DNA from: Diphasiastrum complanatum
Taxonomy: Eukaryota; Streptophyta; Lycopodiopsida; Lycopodiales; Lycopodiaceae
Direction: 5' to 3'
Assembly: GCA_029204225.1 (NCBI GenBank)
Contig: CM055095.1
Location: 61,361,910 to 61,425,909, forward strand
Length of the DNA: 64,000 nucleotides
In this document: positions 39,901 through 51,900 of the stretch, piece after piece
How the letters are laid out: each line of letters starts with the position of its first letter
How positions within the stretch are numbered: the stretch's first letter is position 1
Notes under the pieces: generated by a model
What the model saw: the letters and a program-made list of their open reading frames with translations, nothing else
Told to the model about the DNA's origin: nothing
The model's database searches: none
Made by a program: the position numbers and the translations under genes

Positions 39901-42900
39901 GTCACATTGCCTCAGATTCACATTGGGGCAGCTCAGGGTGTCCTCTCATCAGCTAGTATTGAGACTGGGAGGTTCCACGGTATTCCCAGAGAGGAGCGGA
40001 TTTGCCAGTTCTGCTCCCTAGGTGAGGTGGAGTCTGAGGAGCACTTTATATTTCGGTGCCCCGTATATTATGAGATTAGAGGATGATATCACTGCCTGTT
40101 CCAAGAGATGCCTACCACTCTACGATCTCTCATAGCTTATGAGGACCCACGGTGTGTCGCTCTCATGGTACACGAGATGTCCAGACTAGGGAGAGATCTA
40201 TACGAGACACCCCAGCATTTTACCTCACAGCCATTGATTACTTCGTTCTTTACTAGACGGAGATCGCATGATTTAGTACCTGAGGATGAGGATTATGATG
40301 AAGATGACGACGAGGATGTTGGCCGCTCTCATGCTCATAGAGATCAGAGACAGTGTACCTCTCACCATCAGGGCACCACCAGGATTACTAGACATTCTAC
40401 GCAGGGGCGTACTACTACTACTATCACACATACACGTGCTCATACTCACAGACGCCGCCGGCAGACTCCAGTGCTTTCCCATACTGTGGCTCGCATTACA
40501 TCTTTTTACAGCAGCAGCACAGTAGATGCAGCACAGTCTTGACATCTTACCCGAGACACATATGATTATTATTAAGCACATTCTCGCATACGTGTCTATT
40601 TTAGGTTGCACTAGATGTTTTTCTTTATTACAGTTTGGAGACGTTTTTTATACGCTCCCATGGTTACCACATACATGACATGTACTTCATTATATGCCTT
40701 TTGGCATGGAAAAGACATTAATAAAGCTTTCTTTCTTCTTTCTCTCTCTCTCTCTCTCTCTCCACCACCACCATTGCTCCTCCCATGGAGATGGCCTAAC
40801 TGCCCTTCCCCTCTCCATCTCCCTTTCCCTTCTTCCCCATGGCTTGGAAGACAAGGGGGAGCCCATGCTCCCCCTCTTCCCATCGCCCCACCATCCTCTC
40901 CATGACCCACCATTCCCTCTTCTCCCCTTCCGTCACCCCTCCTCTTGCGCCCTCACCCACCTCTGTTGCACAGCAGCAGGCTGCGCCCCCTCCTCTTGCA
41001 ACTTCATCCTCCTCTGCTGCGCCCCCCCTCCTCGTGCGCACTCATCCTCTACTGTTGTGCCTGCTGCTCCGTGCTCCTCTACTGCTGTGCAGCTTTCCCC
41101 TGATGTTGAGACTCTCTTTGATGCGCCTCTGCCATCATCAGCGGACACCCCTCCTACCTGTCCTGCTCCTACTGACCCCCATACACCGACCGCACCTATT
41201 ACCCCTTTCCTTTCTACAATCAACTACTCCACTTCAAAAGCATTCGAAAACTTCTTGGCCCCTGCGGTCGGAAATCACCACCTTGCAAGAAGAAAATAAT
41301 CAGTTGCGGGTGCCGTTCCCCCGCCAACAAGTGCCACGGAAACGAAAATTCAGGAACTACAACAAGAGATGATCCAGCATAAGGAATCAACCAAGAATTA
41401 GGCATCCCTCTTCAAAGAGGACAGTGAGGGTAAGCTTCCACAGCAAATGTCGAATTTCATCACTGCTACTTTATCGGAAGAAAAATTGCGGGCACAAAAA
41501 TCCCATAATATTAGAGTTCGTGGTATTCCAGATACTCAAAATGCCATACAGGAAGCAAATAACTTCTTGAACACCACTTTGGCACACCACACCAGGGGGA
41601 TAGATAAAGTTTGGCGTCCAAAAAAAGATAATACAACGCTTGTCATTCGCTTTACTACACTAGAAGAACGCAGATCGTACTCCGTCTTAAACCCAAGCTC
41701 AAGGGGACAACACTTTATATGGATGATGACCTCACTTTCCTCCAAGTAGAAGAACGTCGTCGAGCGTTCCAAGAGGCTCGTGAACAGGGCAAGATTGCTA
41801 TTTATAGAGACGAACATGTCAAATTCATTGGTAGTAAATCTTGCTAGGGATTTAAGGGCCCCGGGCATGGGAGCGTCCCGGGCCCCCTTCCATCACCTTC
41901 TTCAGGTGTTTGGAATTGTAATGGGATCCACTCTTCTTCATCAGCAGGTGACCTTTTGGATTTCATCATGCATGGAGATATTTTACTTTTCACTGAGACA
42001 CATGAGAGCTCCATACGAGGACTACCAGAATTTTCCGGTTTCAGATGGTTTTCGGCATTCAGGATAGAGACACGGAACATGAGCAGCAGAGGTTCGGGTG
42101 GAGTTGCATGTCTCTATCGGGAATCTCTACAGCCAGCCCTTAGGTTAGTCAGTCAGGATGAGCAAGCACGTTTTTTGTGGATTCGTCTCCTTGGACATAG
42201 CCTTGGTATGGATAGAGATACCTATCTAGCTATTTGTTACTTTCCTCCCGAGACATCCACTTTGCAGATTGCATCGACTCTCCATATACAGATCTTTCTT
42301 ATGATATTCTCCGCTACTCAGAGCGTGGCCATATTCTTTTGACAGGGGACTTCAACGCCAGAGCTGCTTCTCGACAGCCAGTATTCCATGACAGTACGGA
42401 TCCACTACGTATATACATGCCATAGACGACACGGACATGGGTCTCACCAGGTTTTCTGCTGATGCTGCAAGTCCAGTCACGACATATGGTGAGTATTTAC
42501 TTCATCTGGGAGCAGCTCATGAGTTAGCCATTTTTAATGGCCTCACTTGCTGGCCCAACTCTGGTACTTTCACATGTCATCCTCATAGTGGCGGTCACTA
42601 GTGTGGTTGATTATCTCGTGAGATCACCATCTCTCATCCCTCTTATCTCAGACTTCTCTATCTCCCCTACCACTTTATCAGATCATTCACGTCTATCCTT
42701 ATGCCTTGGACATATTGCATCAGCCACTCTACCTCCTACCCCTAATACTCCTAATCGTGCACCCATATACCGTTTTGACCCCAACTTCTTTCCTCTATAC
42801 CAAGAATCCCCTCACGGCCTTGCTCCATCATTTCCCTAATAATAGTACACTGGAGACTCAGGCTACCTTTCTCACCACGGCCCTTCACACAGCGGCCACG

Positions 42901-45900
42901 CTTGCCTTTCCTTTTTATCGCCCTCGACCTCATTCCCACGTACACAAAACTCATGCTCCTAAACAACCCTGGTATGACTCTGATTGCACTTCTATTCATC
43001 AACAGGTTCTCCAATGTTCCCTCCTTCCTGACATCCTATGTTTGTACCGTCGTGTCCTCCGCAATAAAAAGCGTACTTATAATACGAATGAGAGGAAAAA
43101 GCTCATTTCCTTCCTTTCCAGCTCTTCTACGGGTGCCTTTTGGCAGGCCTTTATCCCTCGTGCTCCACCTCCCTCCTTAACCGATCTCCAGGTTTGGACT
43201 GACTATGCCACAACTCTATATACCCTACCCACTAATATACCCATTGTCATTTCTCCTCGTCCCTCTAAGTTCTCGTTGTTCACAGCTGAGATGGTTCTTA
43301 CAGCCATCCAGAAGCTAAGAACACGTCGTGCCCGTGACATCTAAGACTTGGAATCCGAACTCCTCCATGCTCCTGACACTCTTGCTGCTGACACTCTCGC
43401 TCCTGTACTATCCACTCTCCTCAACCGAACAGTCATCCATCGTTTCCCTTCTACCTGGTGCACAAATATCATCCATCAGTGGTGATCCCATGAAACCTGA
43501 TAATTACCGCACTATTATGATTGGCCATATTATTACCAAGCTTTATGGCACTATCTTAAAGTCTGCAGTGAGTACAGAGGCAGAATCTAGACGACTATAT
43601 GCATTGGGTCAGGCTGGCTTCCGGGTGTAGCCTTTTCGACACTATGGTTACTCCCACAGCATTGTACGGAGCAAAATCATGGTGTACAGGTCTCACTTCC
43701 TCAAATTGGTCTTGCATCTCTCGGCTCCAGGTCACCATGTAAGCCCTCAGTTCCACACCAGATTATCATCGCGGAGTTTGTTGTCCCTCCTTTGATCGTG
43801 GATGCCCTTTTTCGGCTCATTACATATATTCAGAGAGTTCTCACTCTCCCCTCTGATAGATACTCTTACCTTGCAGTCTCATCTTCGAGATTATTACATG
43901 TTCATGGAGTTCGCATGGTATTCCTAGGCGGTACGTTTCCTTAGTACGTTTGGCATTTCACTCTCGACCCCCCAAGCAGGCACTCATGATTATATCAAAC
44001 GTTCTCTCTACCGTGCATACCTTCAGTCCACTTGGCAGGGGCAGTTGAGCGTGAAGCCAGATTTCTATCGGACACACTTCTTGGAGTTGGACACATCAGG
44101 TTTTCCTATACGAGCACTTTACCTGGACCATGGTCTGTCACATTGCCTACGCTTTACTCTTGGGCAGTTTCGGGTCTCTTCTCACCAGTTGGCTATTGAG
44201 ATGGGTCGATACCAGGGTATTCCATGAGAGCAGAGATTATGTCAGCTGTGTTCCTTGGGGGAGGCGGAATCAGAGGAGCATTTCCTTTTCAAATGCCCAG
44301 CTTATTATGAGATCCGTGGACGTTATCATTGTCTTTTCAGAGAGACACCCTCTCTCCATTCTCTCATCACTTATGTCGATCCTCGATGTGTCGCTCTTAT
44401 GTTATACGAGATGTCTTTATTGCGGAGAGCTCATACTCCAGTGTATAGTGACACTCAGCCGTCGTCCACGTGAGGATATAGTGCTGGAGAATGACATAGA
44501 CAGTGGCCCAGTTCACTGTGCTCGCCGACGACGTCTAGCCCTGGACACTACAATTGTTCATATGACCACACTTATCGTCAGAGCACACTCTACCATCCTC
44601 GACGACATCAGCATCCTTCGCTTTCCATTGCTATATTTCCTACATTTTCTGCCGGTGGACTTCGGATCACAGACTACTTCAGTAGTCTTGGTGGATAGCA
44701 TAAGCTCACTTTGTAGACTTATTTCCCCTGATGTAGCTTACTCAAGGGTAGTTATTATGTATTTCACTTGTTTTAGGTATTTCACGTGTATTTCGGATCA
44801 TGCTCCTTTTTCTTTTCATTGTTATGGAGTTACTATGTTCCCTGGCTACTACACACTTGAGATGTACTATTCTGTCTTATATGCCTTTTGGCATAATGGA
44901 CGTTAATAAAGCTTTCTTTCTTTCTTTCTCTCGTACCATCATGATCAGCCACCTCTTTGCCAAAATTCATGGTTCTATTCTTCAGTCAGAGATCAGTGCA
45001 GAGATGGACACCAGAGCACTTCATGCCATTGGCCAAGCCATCTTCAGACCAAGATATACTACATCGGATCGTATTTTCACCTTGAGATCCATCATTGAGG
45101 AGGCTAGGTCCAGGAGAGAGCGTGTATACTGCTGCTTTGTGGATTTCTGCAAAGCCTTTGATTCTGTGCCCAGACATTTACTGATACAGAGGCTTCGAGA
45201 TCGTGTATTTTAAGAGGATATCATACGAAAATTGTGGCATTGTACAGGCGAGTTATTGGATGGATCCAAGTATCAGGGGTTGTATCGCTAGAGGTGGATA
45301 GTACGATCGGGGTTACACAGGATGTCCACTTTGACCTACACTTTTTGGTTTATACATCGATGCGCTTGAGCACGTTATACAGAGTGATGGAGGGGAGGGA
45401 TGTACATTGGGTGACCTCATTGCTATCTTGTTATATGCATGGTGTGTAACACCTCTAGATCCTTCATATCCACTTGAGGTAGTTGACACCTACACATATT
45501 TGGGAGTTGTATTCTCTGGCCCCACTTTCAGTATGAGACAGGTAGCAGTTTCTCGGTTACGGAAGGGCTATTCTTCATTGGTTGATCTAGAGAGACTTTG
45601 TTTTAGCTCACACATTAGAGATGCGACTAGTAAGTGCTGACTCTTTGACTCTATGGGAGTCCCCTCGGCCTTGTACGCAGCAGAGACATGGAGTAATGGT
45701 TTGAAAGCCTCTAAGTGGGCACGCATCTCATGACTCCAGATCCATATGCTATCTCAGATGATATGAGCTAAGCCCTCTATACCCACCCCATTCAGATTGA
45801 GGCCTTGTTCCACATTATCACATTCATACAATGACTGGAGGATCTCCAAGGTGGAGACACGGACTATGTTGCAGCAGCTTTGTCATCATCCCGGCACTTA

Positions 45901-48900
45901 CATTCCAAGGGATACTCCTCATGGTATTCCTAGGCTCGTTGTCTCCTCTCTACATTGGGTATCCAAATCGCTGACCTATCTGCTAGCACTTATCAGTATA
46001 TTCAAGGCCATCTATACAGGGCGTATCTTCAGAGCACAAGGCAGAGTCCACTAGGACTAAGTTCTATCGTGCACATTTTCTATCTCGGGATCCAGCTAGA
46101 TGTCCTATAGTACCTGGGTATTTGGTGGAGACTATCTCACATAGACTGCAGATAGTGATGGGTCAGTTTTGGGTTTCCTCACACCAGCTAGCCATTGAGA
46201 CTGGCAGATATAGTAGCACTCCGCGAGAGGCTTGGATTTGCGGTACGTGCGATACACATGAGGTCGAGAATGAGTTCCATTTTCTCTTCAGATGCCCTGC
46301 TTACTATGAGATCCGAGGGAGCTATTACTGCTTGTTTCGCGATCAGCCAGTCACACTCTCTACCGTAATATCTTATGAGGATCCCAGATCTGTTGCACTA
46401 ATGATTCGGAAGATGTCAGACTTGAGGATGGTGAGACTAGACACGAACACATCTAGATCCTCGTTATCTTGTTATATGCATGGTGTGTAACACCTCTAGA
46501 TCCTTCATATCCACTTGAGGTAGTTGACTCCTACACATATCTGGGAGTTGTATTCTCTGGCCCACTTTCAGTATGAGACAGGTAGTAGTTTCTCGGTTAC
46601 GGAAGGGCTATTCTTCATTGGTTGATCTAGAGAGACTGTGTTTTAGCTCACACATTAGAGATGCGACTAGTAAGTGCTGACTCTTTGACACTATGGTAGT
46701 CCCCTCGGCCTTGTACGCAGCAGACATGGAGTAATGGTTTGAAAGCCTCTAAGTGGGCACGCATCTCACGACTCCATATCCATATGCTATCTCAGATGAT
46801 ATGGGCTAAGCCCTCTATACCCACCCCATTCAGATTGAGACCTTGTTCCACATTATCACATTCATACAATGACTGGAGGATCTCCAAGGTGGAGACACGC
46901 ACTATGTTGCAGCAGCTATGGAAAACATCACACACAAGGAGAATTGCATAAGCACCTCACAAACTCAAAAGTCAGAAGAAGAAATGAATTGCTAGTGAGA
47001 GAGAGGAGGGCGTGGGTCCTCCAAATCCCTTGTGAGGCAAGCACCTCCTTTACATGCATGGAAAGTCTAGGTGTCAACCATAGGAGTGAGCTACTTGGCC
47101 AAGTGGGCCACTTGCACTAATTTACTCAACTTACAAAAGCGGGTCTCATGCATTTAATTAAAACATGCCCCATGAGTTATGTACAACTTAACTAATGCTT
47201 AGCCAAAGGGGTAAAATAGGCATTACTCTTCAACACCCCCCCTTAATGGCAATTTTATTCAAACTGACACCCAACAAAGTTCTGAACTTTTCAAACTTAT
47301 CTTTACTAAGTGGTTTAGTAAAAATATCAGCTATCTGGGCGTTGGTGTCACAATAAACTAGCTCGATCTCCCCACTGTGCACTTTCTCTCGTATGAAATG
47401 CTGGTCCACCTCTATGTGTTTCGTCCGTGCATGACAGACTGGATTCCTCGCAAGCTGAATGCAACTTTGGTTATCACAATGTAACAATGTAGGTCTTACT
47501 TGAGCAATCTGCATGTCCTCAAGTAGACGGCGTAACCAAATGGCTTCACAGGCGGACCTCGTAGTCGCCCTGTACTCAGCTTCGGAAGATGATAGAGCAA
47601 TAGTAGGCTGCTTCTTACTGCACCATGATATAGCCCCTGAACCTAGGCTGAAACAATAGCCTGTCGTCGATCTCCGATCATCTCTATCACCTGCCCAATC
47701 AGAATCTGAATAACCCTCCAGCTGAAGGTCCCCATCATCTGTGTATCCAATCCCATAAGTCACTGTCCCTCTCACGTATCGTAGGATCCGCTTGGCTGCC
47801 TTCCAATGTGCTTCAGTAGGCTTACTCATGAATTGACTTGCAATCTTAACCGCATAAGCAATATCTGGCCTGGTGGTACTAAGGTAAATCAGGCTGCCCA
47901 CTAACTGACGATAGAGCGTCTCATCTGCAAATGCTGGACCATCATCTTTTGATGGCTTGTTGCTTGCATCCATGGGTGTGCTGACCTGGTTTGCTTTCTT
48001 GCATGTTAAACCTCTTCAATAATTTCTATGCATACTTTGCCTGTGAGATAAAAAGACAACGCTTCCCTTTCCAAACTTCAACTCCTAGGCAATAGTGTAG
48101 CAAACCCAAATCTTTCATCTCAAACTCACTAGAAAGATTCTTCTTAACACAAGCAATAAGCTTCTTATTGCTTCCCGTGATGAGTAGATCATCCACAGAG
48201 AGCACAACAACCACAAAGTCTTCTCCTTCCCTGAAGACATAAAGATTGCAATCAGACTTACTCTTCTCAAACCCTTGCCTTGCAAAGTACTCGTCAATTC
48301 GGCTATACCAAGCCCTTGGCGCCTGTTTGAGCCCATACAAGGCTTTCCTAAGCCTACAAACCAGATTCTCCTTGCCTATTATTTCAAATCCCTGCGGTTG
48401 TTCCATGTAAACCTCCTCCTACAGGTGCCCATTAAGAAAGGCACTCTTGACATCCATTTGATGGACATCCCAATCAAAATACGAGGCTATAGCCAAAACG
48501 ATCCTGATAGATGTCATCTTAGCAACAGGTGTGAATGTCTCATCATAGTCTAGCCCCTCCTGCTGAGCATAGCCTTTCGCCGCCAACCTTGCCTTGTACT
48601 TGTCCATTGTTCCATTGGCATGAAACTTGGTCTTATAGACCCACTTGCAACATATTGGTTGCTTCCCTTCTGGCAATGTAGTGAGCTCCCATGTGTCATT
48701 CTTGACAATGGATTCGTACTCCTCCTGCATGGCATGTTGCCATACCTTTTCCTTCACGGCTTCGTGAAAGAACTGTGGCTCATCTGCATTCAGAATAGTG
48801 AACATAAGAGCAAAGTTAGTCTCTTGTCTCTCATGAGACCTAAGAGATCTTCTGACACCCTGTTCACTGCTCTCTCCTTCTTCCATCATTTGACCTTCTT

Positions 48901-51900
48901 TGATTGTTTCCCAATACCACCTAGGTAGCTTCTTCCTAGCAGTAGGTGATGTGGATGGTGACCACGTATCCCATGGTACTGTCTTAGTCTTCCGTTTGTC
49001 CCCAACTTCGGCTTCTAGTACTTGGCCAGAAAGAGGTCTCGAACTAGTAGGTTCGATTTCCTGTAGTTGCTCCTGCACTTGAGGCTGAAGTTCAACAAGA
49101 TCCCATGTCTCGTTTTTCATGATAGAACTGAACTCCTCATCCATAGCAGTTTTCCAAACTTGTTCTTTTGCCGCATCTTCATAAAATAAAGGATCCTCAG
49201 AATCCAACACTGAAGCCATAAACGCATAATGTGTTTCTTCACCATCTTCATGATAGTGTCCACTTGACCGTGTCAATCTCTTAGCTCCTTGTTGACTCGA
49301 TTCTCCCTCATCCAACATTTGACTATCTTTTATAGTCTCAAAATACCATCTTGGCAACTTCTTTGTAGGTGACGTAGAAGGAGAATATGTATCAAATACC
49401 CTTGACCTTTCCTTCCGTTTACCAAGATCCACCCGTGTACACACCCTTGGTATAACTTGTGTAGAAGCTGTATCACATGGACTTGTATCTTCCTGAACAT
49501 CATCTATAATAGGAGTTTTTGATGAAGGAGAAAATACATCCTCCTCATGATCTTCTAGGGTAGAAGACTCACTTTCTTCAAACACAACATCCCTGCTCAT
49601 AATCACCTTCTTACTGGTAAGATTATAAAGGCGATATGCCTTCTCTTCCTCATCGTAACCAAGGAATAAACACTTGATTGCCTTCGAATCAAGTTTTTGA
49701 CGATTATCTTTAGGAATATGAGCATATGTTATACAACCAAAAACTCGTAGATGATCCACTTTAGGTTTTATACCTGTGAAAGCTTCTTCTGGAGTTCGAT
49801 TTAGAACAGCTTTTGTAGGACTTCTGTTAAGCAAGTAAACTGTTGTACTAACTGCTTCGCCCCACAAATGATTCTTGAGGTTCTTACCTCGTAGCATGCT
49901 TCGAGCACTCTCCACAACAGACCTATTCTTTCTATCGGCTACTCCATTATGCTGTGGTGTATCAGTTGAAGCAAATTGTCTCTTGATTCCATGTTCTTTG
50001 CAGAATTCCTGGAACTCTGTAGATATGAATTCACCTCCCTTATCTGAACGTAGAATCTTGATTTGCTTTCCTTTCTGCTTCTCAACAAGTGATTTGAACT
50101 GAGTAAAGAACTTAAAAGCTTGACTCTTATACTTAAGCAAGTATATCCATACCTTCCTAGAAAAATCATCCACAAATATCATGAAGTAGGATGCTCCTCC
50201 TATAGACTCAGTCTGCATGGGACCGCATAAGTCTGTATGAACAAGCTCCAAGATTTCCTTGGCTCTATATGCTCCATCCTTGGGAAACTGCATACGATGA
50301 TGCTTGCCCATAACACATCCTTCACAAATTTTTCCTGAAGATACAATATTAGGTAATCCTATTACCATATTATTGTCTTTTAGAACCTGTAAGCTTTTAT
50401 AGTTCAGATGTCCAAACCTTTCATGCCATATCTTGCTCTCCATACTATCAGAAGCTGCACAAACCTGATGATCCAATGTAGTTGCATCAAGTTTGTAAAG
50501 TCGACCTTCCAATAATCCTTTGACCACAACTTTGTAACCTTTGTTTTTGTCTTTGATGAGACACTTCTGATCGTCAAACTCAACTTTCATATTCTGTTTA
50601 GCTATGGCAGAAACTGAAAGTAAATTCTTTTTTAAGCCTGGAACATAGAGAACATTCTTAATTTCTCCTATATTCCCTGAAGGTAAATGTACTCTCACTG
50701 TACCTCTACCTTTGATATCGTAAGAAGAATTGTCTCCAAGTTTGACATGTGAATTTACACCAGTGTCATCAAACTGTGTGAACCACTCACGATGTGATGT
50801 CATATGTTGCGTTGCTCCAGAATCAATATACCAACAATCTTCAGAGATCTCTGATGTTGAAGCTGAGAATAACTCATAGCATCCCACAGCTTCACTCAAA
50901 TCTGCTCATTGCCTGTCCAGTTAGCACTTGCCCTAAATCAGACCTGGTCTGGTCTCTACTGCCTCAGATTAGAACTGTCCAATTAGCACCTGCCCTGAAT
51001 CAGACCTCTCCTGGTCTTTGCTGCCTCAAGTACTACTTGTCTTGATCTGTCTGGTCGTTGTTGCCTCAGATATTAACTGTCCCCAGCTGCTACCACCCTC
51101 AGATGCTGCCTGCACCTGCTGTAACCTGTAGCTATGTGACATGCACCAGATGTGCCGCCCTCAGATGTTGCCTGTCCAGAAGCTAACCTGCGCCAGATGT
51201 GTCCTCCACCAGATACAACCTTCACCAAATAGCACCTCCACTAGATGTGATCTCCACCAGTAAAACCTGCAGCGTTGATCTTCTCCTTCCGTAGATCCCG
51301 ATCTTAACGAGATGGCTTTGATATCATGTTAAAATCGAAGAGATTCTCTAATCGGAGTAGACTAATCTTATTAGTACTCACACAAAACATCAACCACAAG
51401 CTGAAGAAGACGAGAGACTGCAAGAAGCTATGCTTCATAAGCTGGAAACTGAGATAACAATGGAGGTGGGCGCCCATCTACTCTTATAGAGGCTGTCCAC
51501 AATGAAAAGCAAAAGCTATTCTACTACAATAGCAATTAAAATAATAATTATGAAGTCTTAACAATAGAAATCTATGCTAACTTGGTTAAAATAGATTTCT
51601 ATACTATTCTAGCAAAATTGGTACTAACTTAGGTACCTATACTAGAAATAGATAGTACCTACACTAAAAATAGAAATAGGCCTTCTAGCACGCAGGCTAG
51701 CCTCTACAATTAACCATCAATTCTAACATCTTTCACACTCAACTATAGACCTGTTTTTTCGCTCAGCCACGCCGTTCTGCTGCGGTGTATGTGGAGCAGT
51801 AAACTGTCTCTTTATCCCACATGCTTTGCAAAGATCTTTGAACTCATCAGAAATATACTCACCACCCTTATCTGACCTGAGAGTCTTTAACCTCTTCCCT

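Larger units (their letters stand above)
36545..40740 (+). mobile_element. LINE copy B, most complete: ORF1 relic, endonuclease, RT and tail
   Basis: Order on the plus strand: coiled-coil plus RRM-like ORF1 relic (36600-37000), APE-type endonuclease (37002-37763), RT (38026-39363), C-terminal CCHC domain (to about 40190), a 3' UTR and the tail GACATTAATAAAGCTTTC followed by TTTC/CT repeats. About 4.2 kb, antisense to the LRR gene. The 5' end is probably incomplete. Confidence 0.85.
40765..44935 (+). mobile_element. LINE copy C: ORF1 and endonuclease present, RT core deleted
   Basis: It starts with a C-rich 5' region just after the tail of copy B. It has ORF1 (41440-41750), endonuclease (41956-42720) and the RT N-terminal part (42900-43620). 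It then jumps to the C-terminal domain, and ends with GACGTTAATAAAGCTTTC and TTTC repeats at 44905-44935. It contains the only near-5'-complete ORF1 region in the window. Confidence 0.8.
46919..51326 (-). mobile_element. Copia element: pol nearly intact, gag missing
   Basis: Minus-strand order: repeat-rich leader without gag (50900-51314), protease-integrase-RT ORF (50899-48419), continuation of the RT (48406-48026), RNase H (47973-47230), polypurine tract and LTR. Only two in-frame stops and one frameshift interrupt pol, so it is young compared with the other elements. It lies inside the LINE cluster and reads in the same direction as the LRR gene. Confidence 0.8.

Noticed and set aside
40611-41405. 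Long Gly/Arg- and Pro/Ser-rich frames on both strands
   Set aside because: They stem from the C-rich 5' region and CT tail at the LINE B/C junction. Only the plus-strand ORF1 relic has family support.
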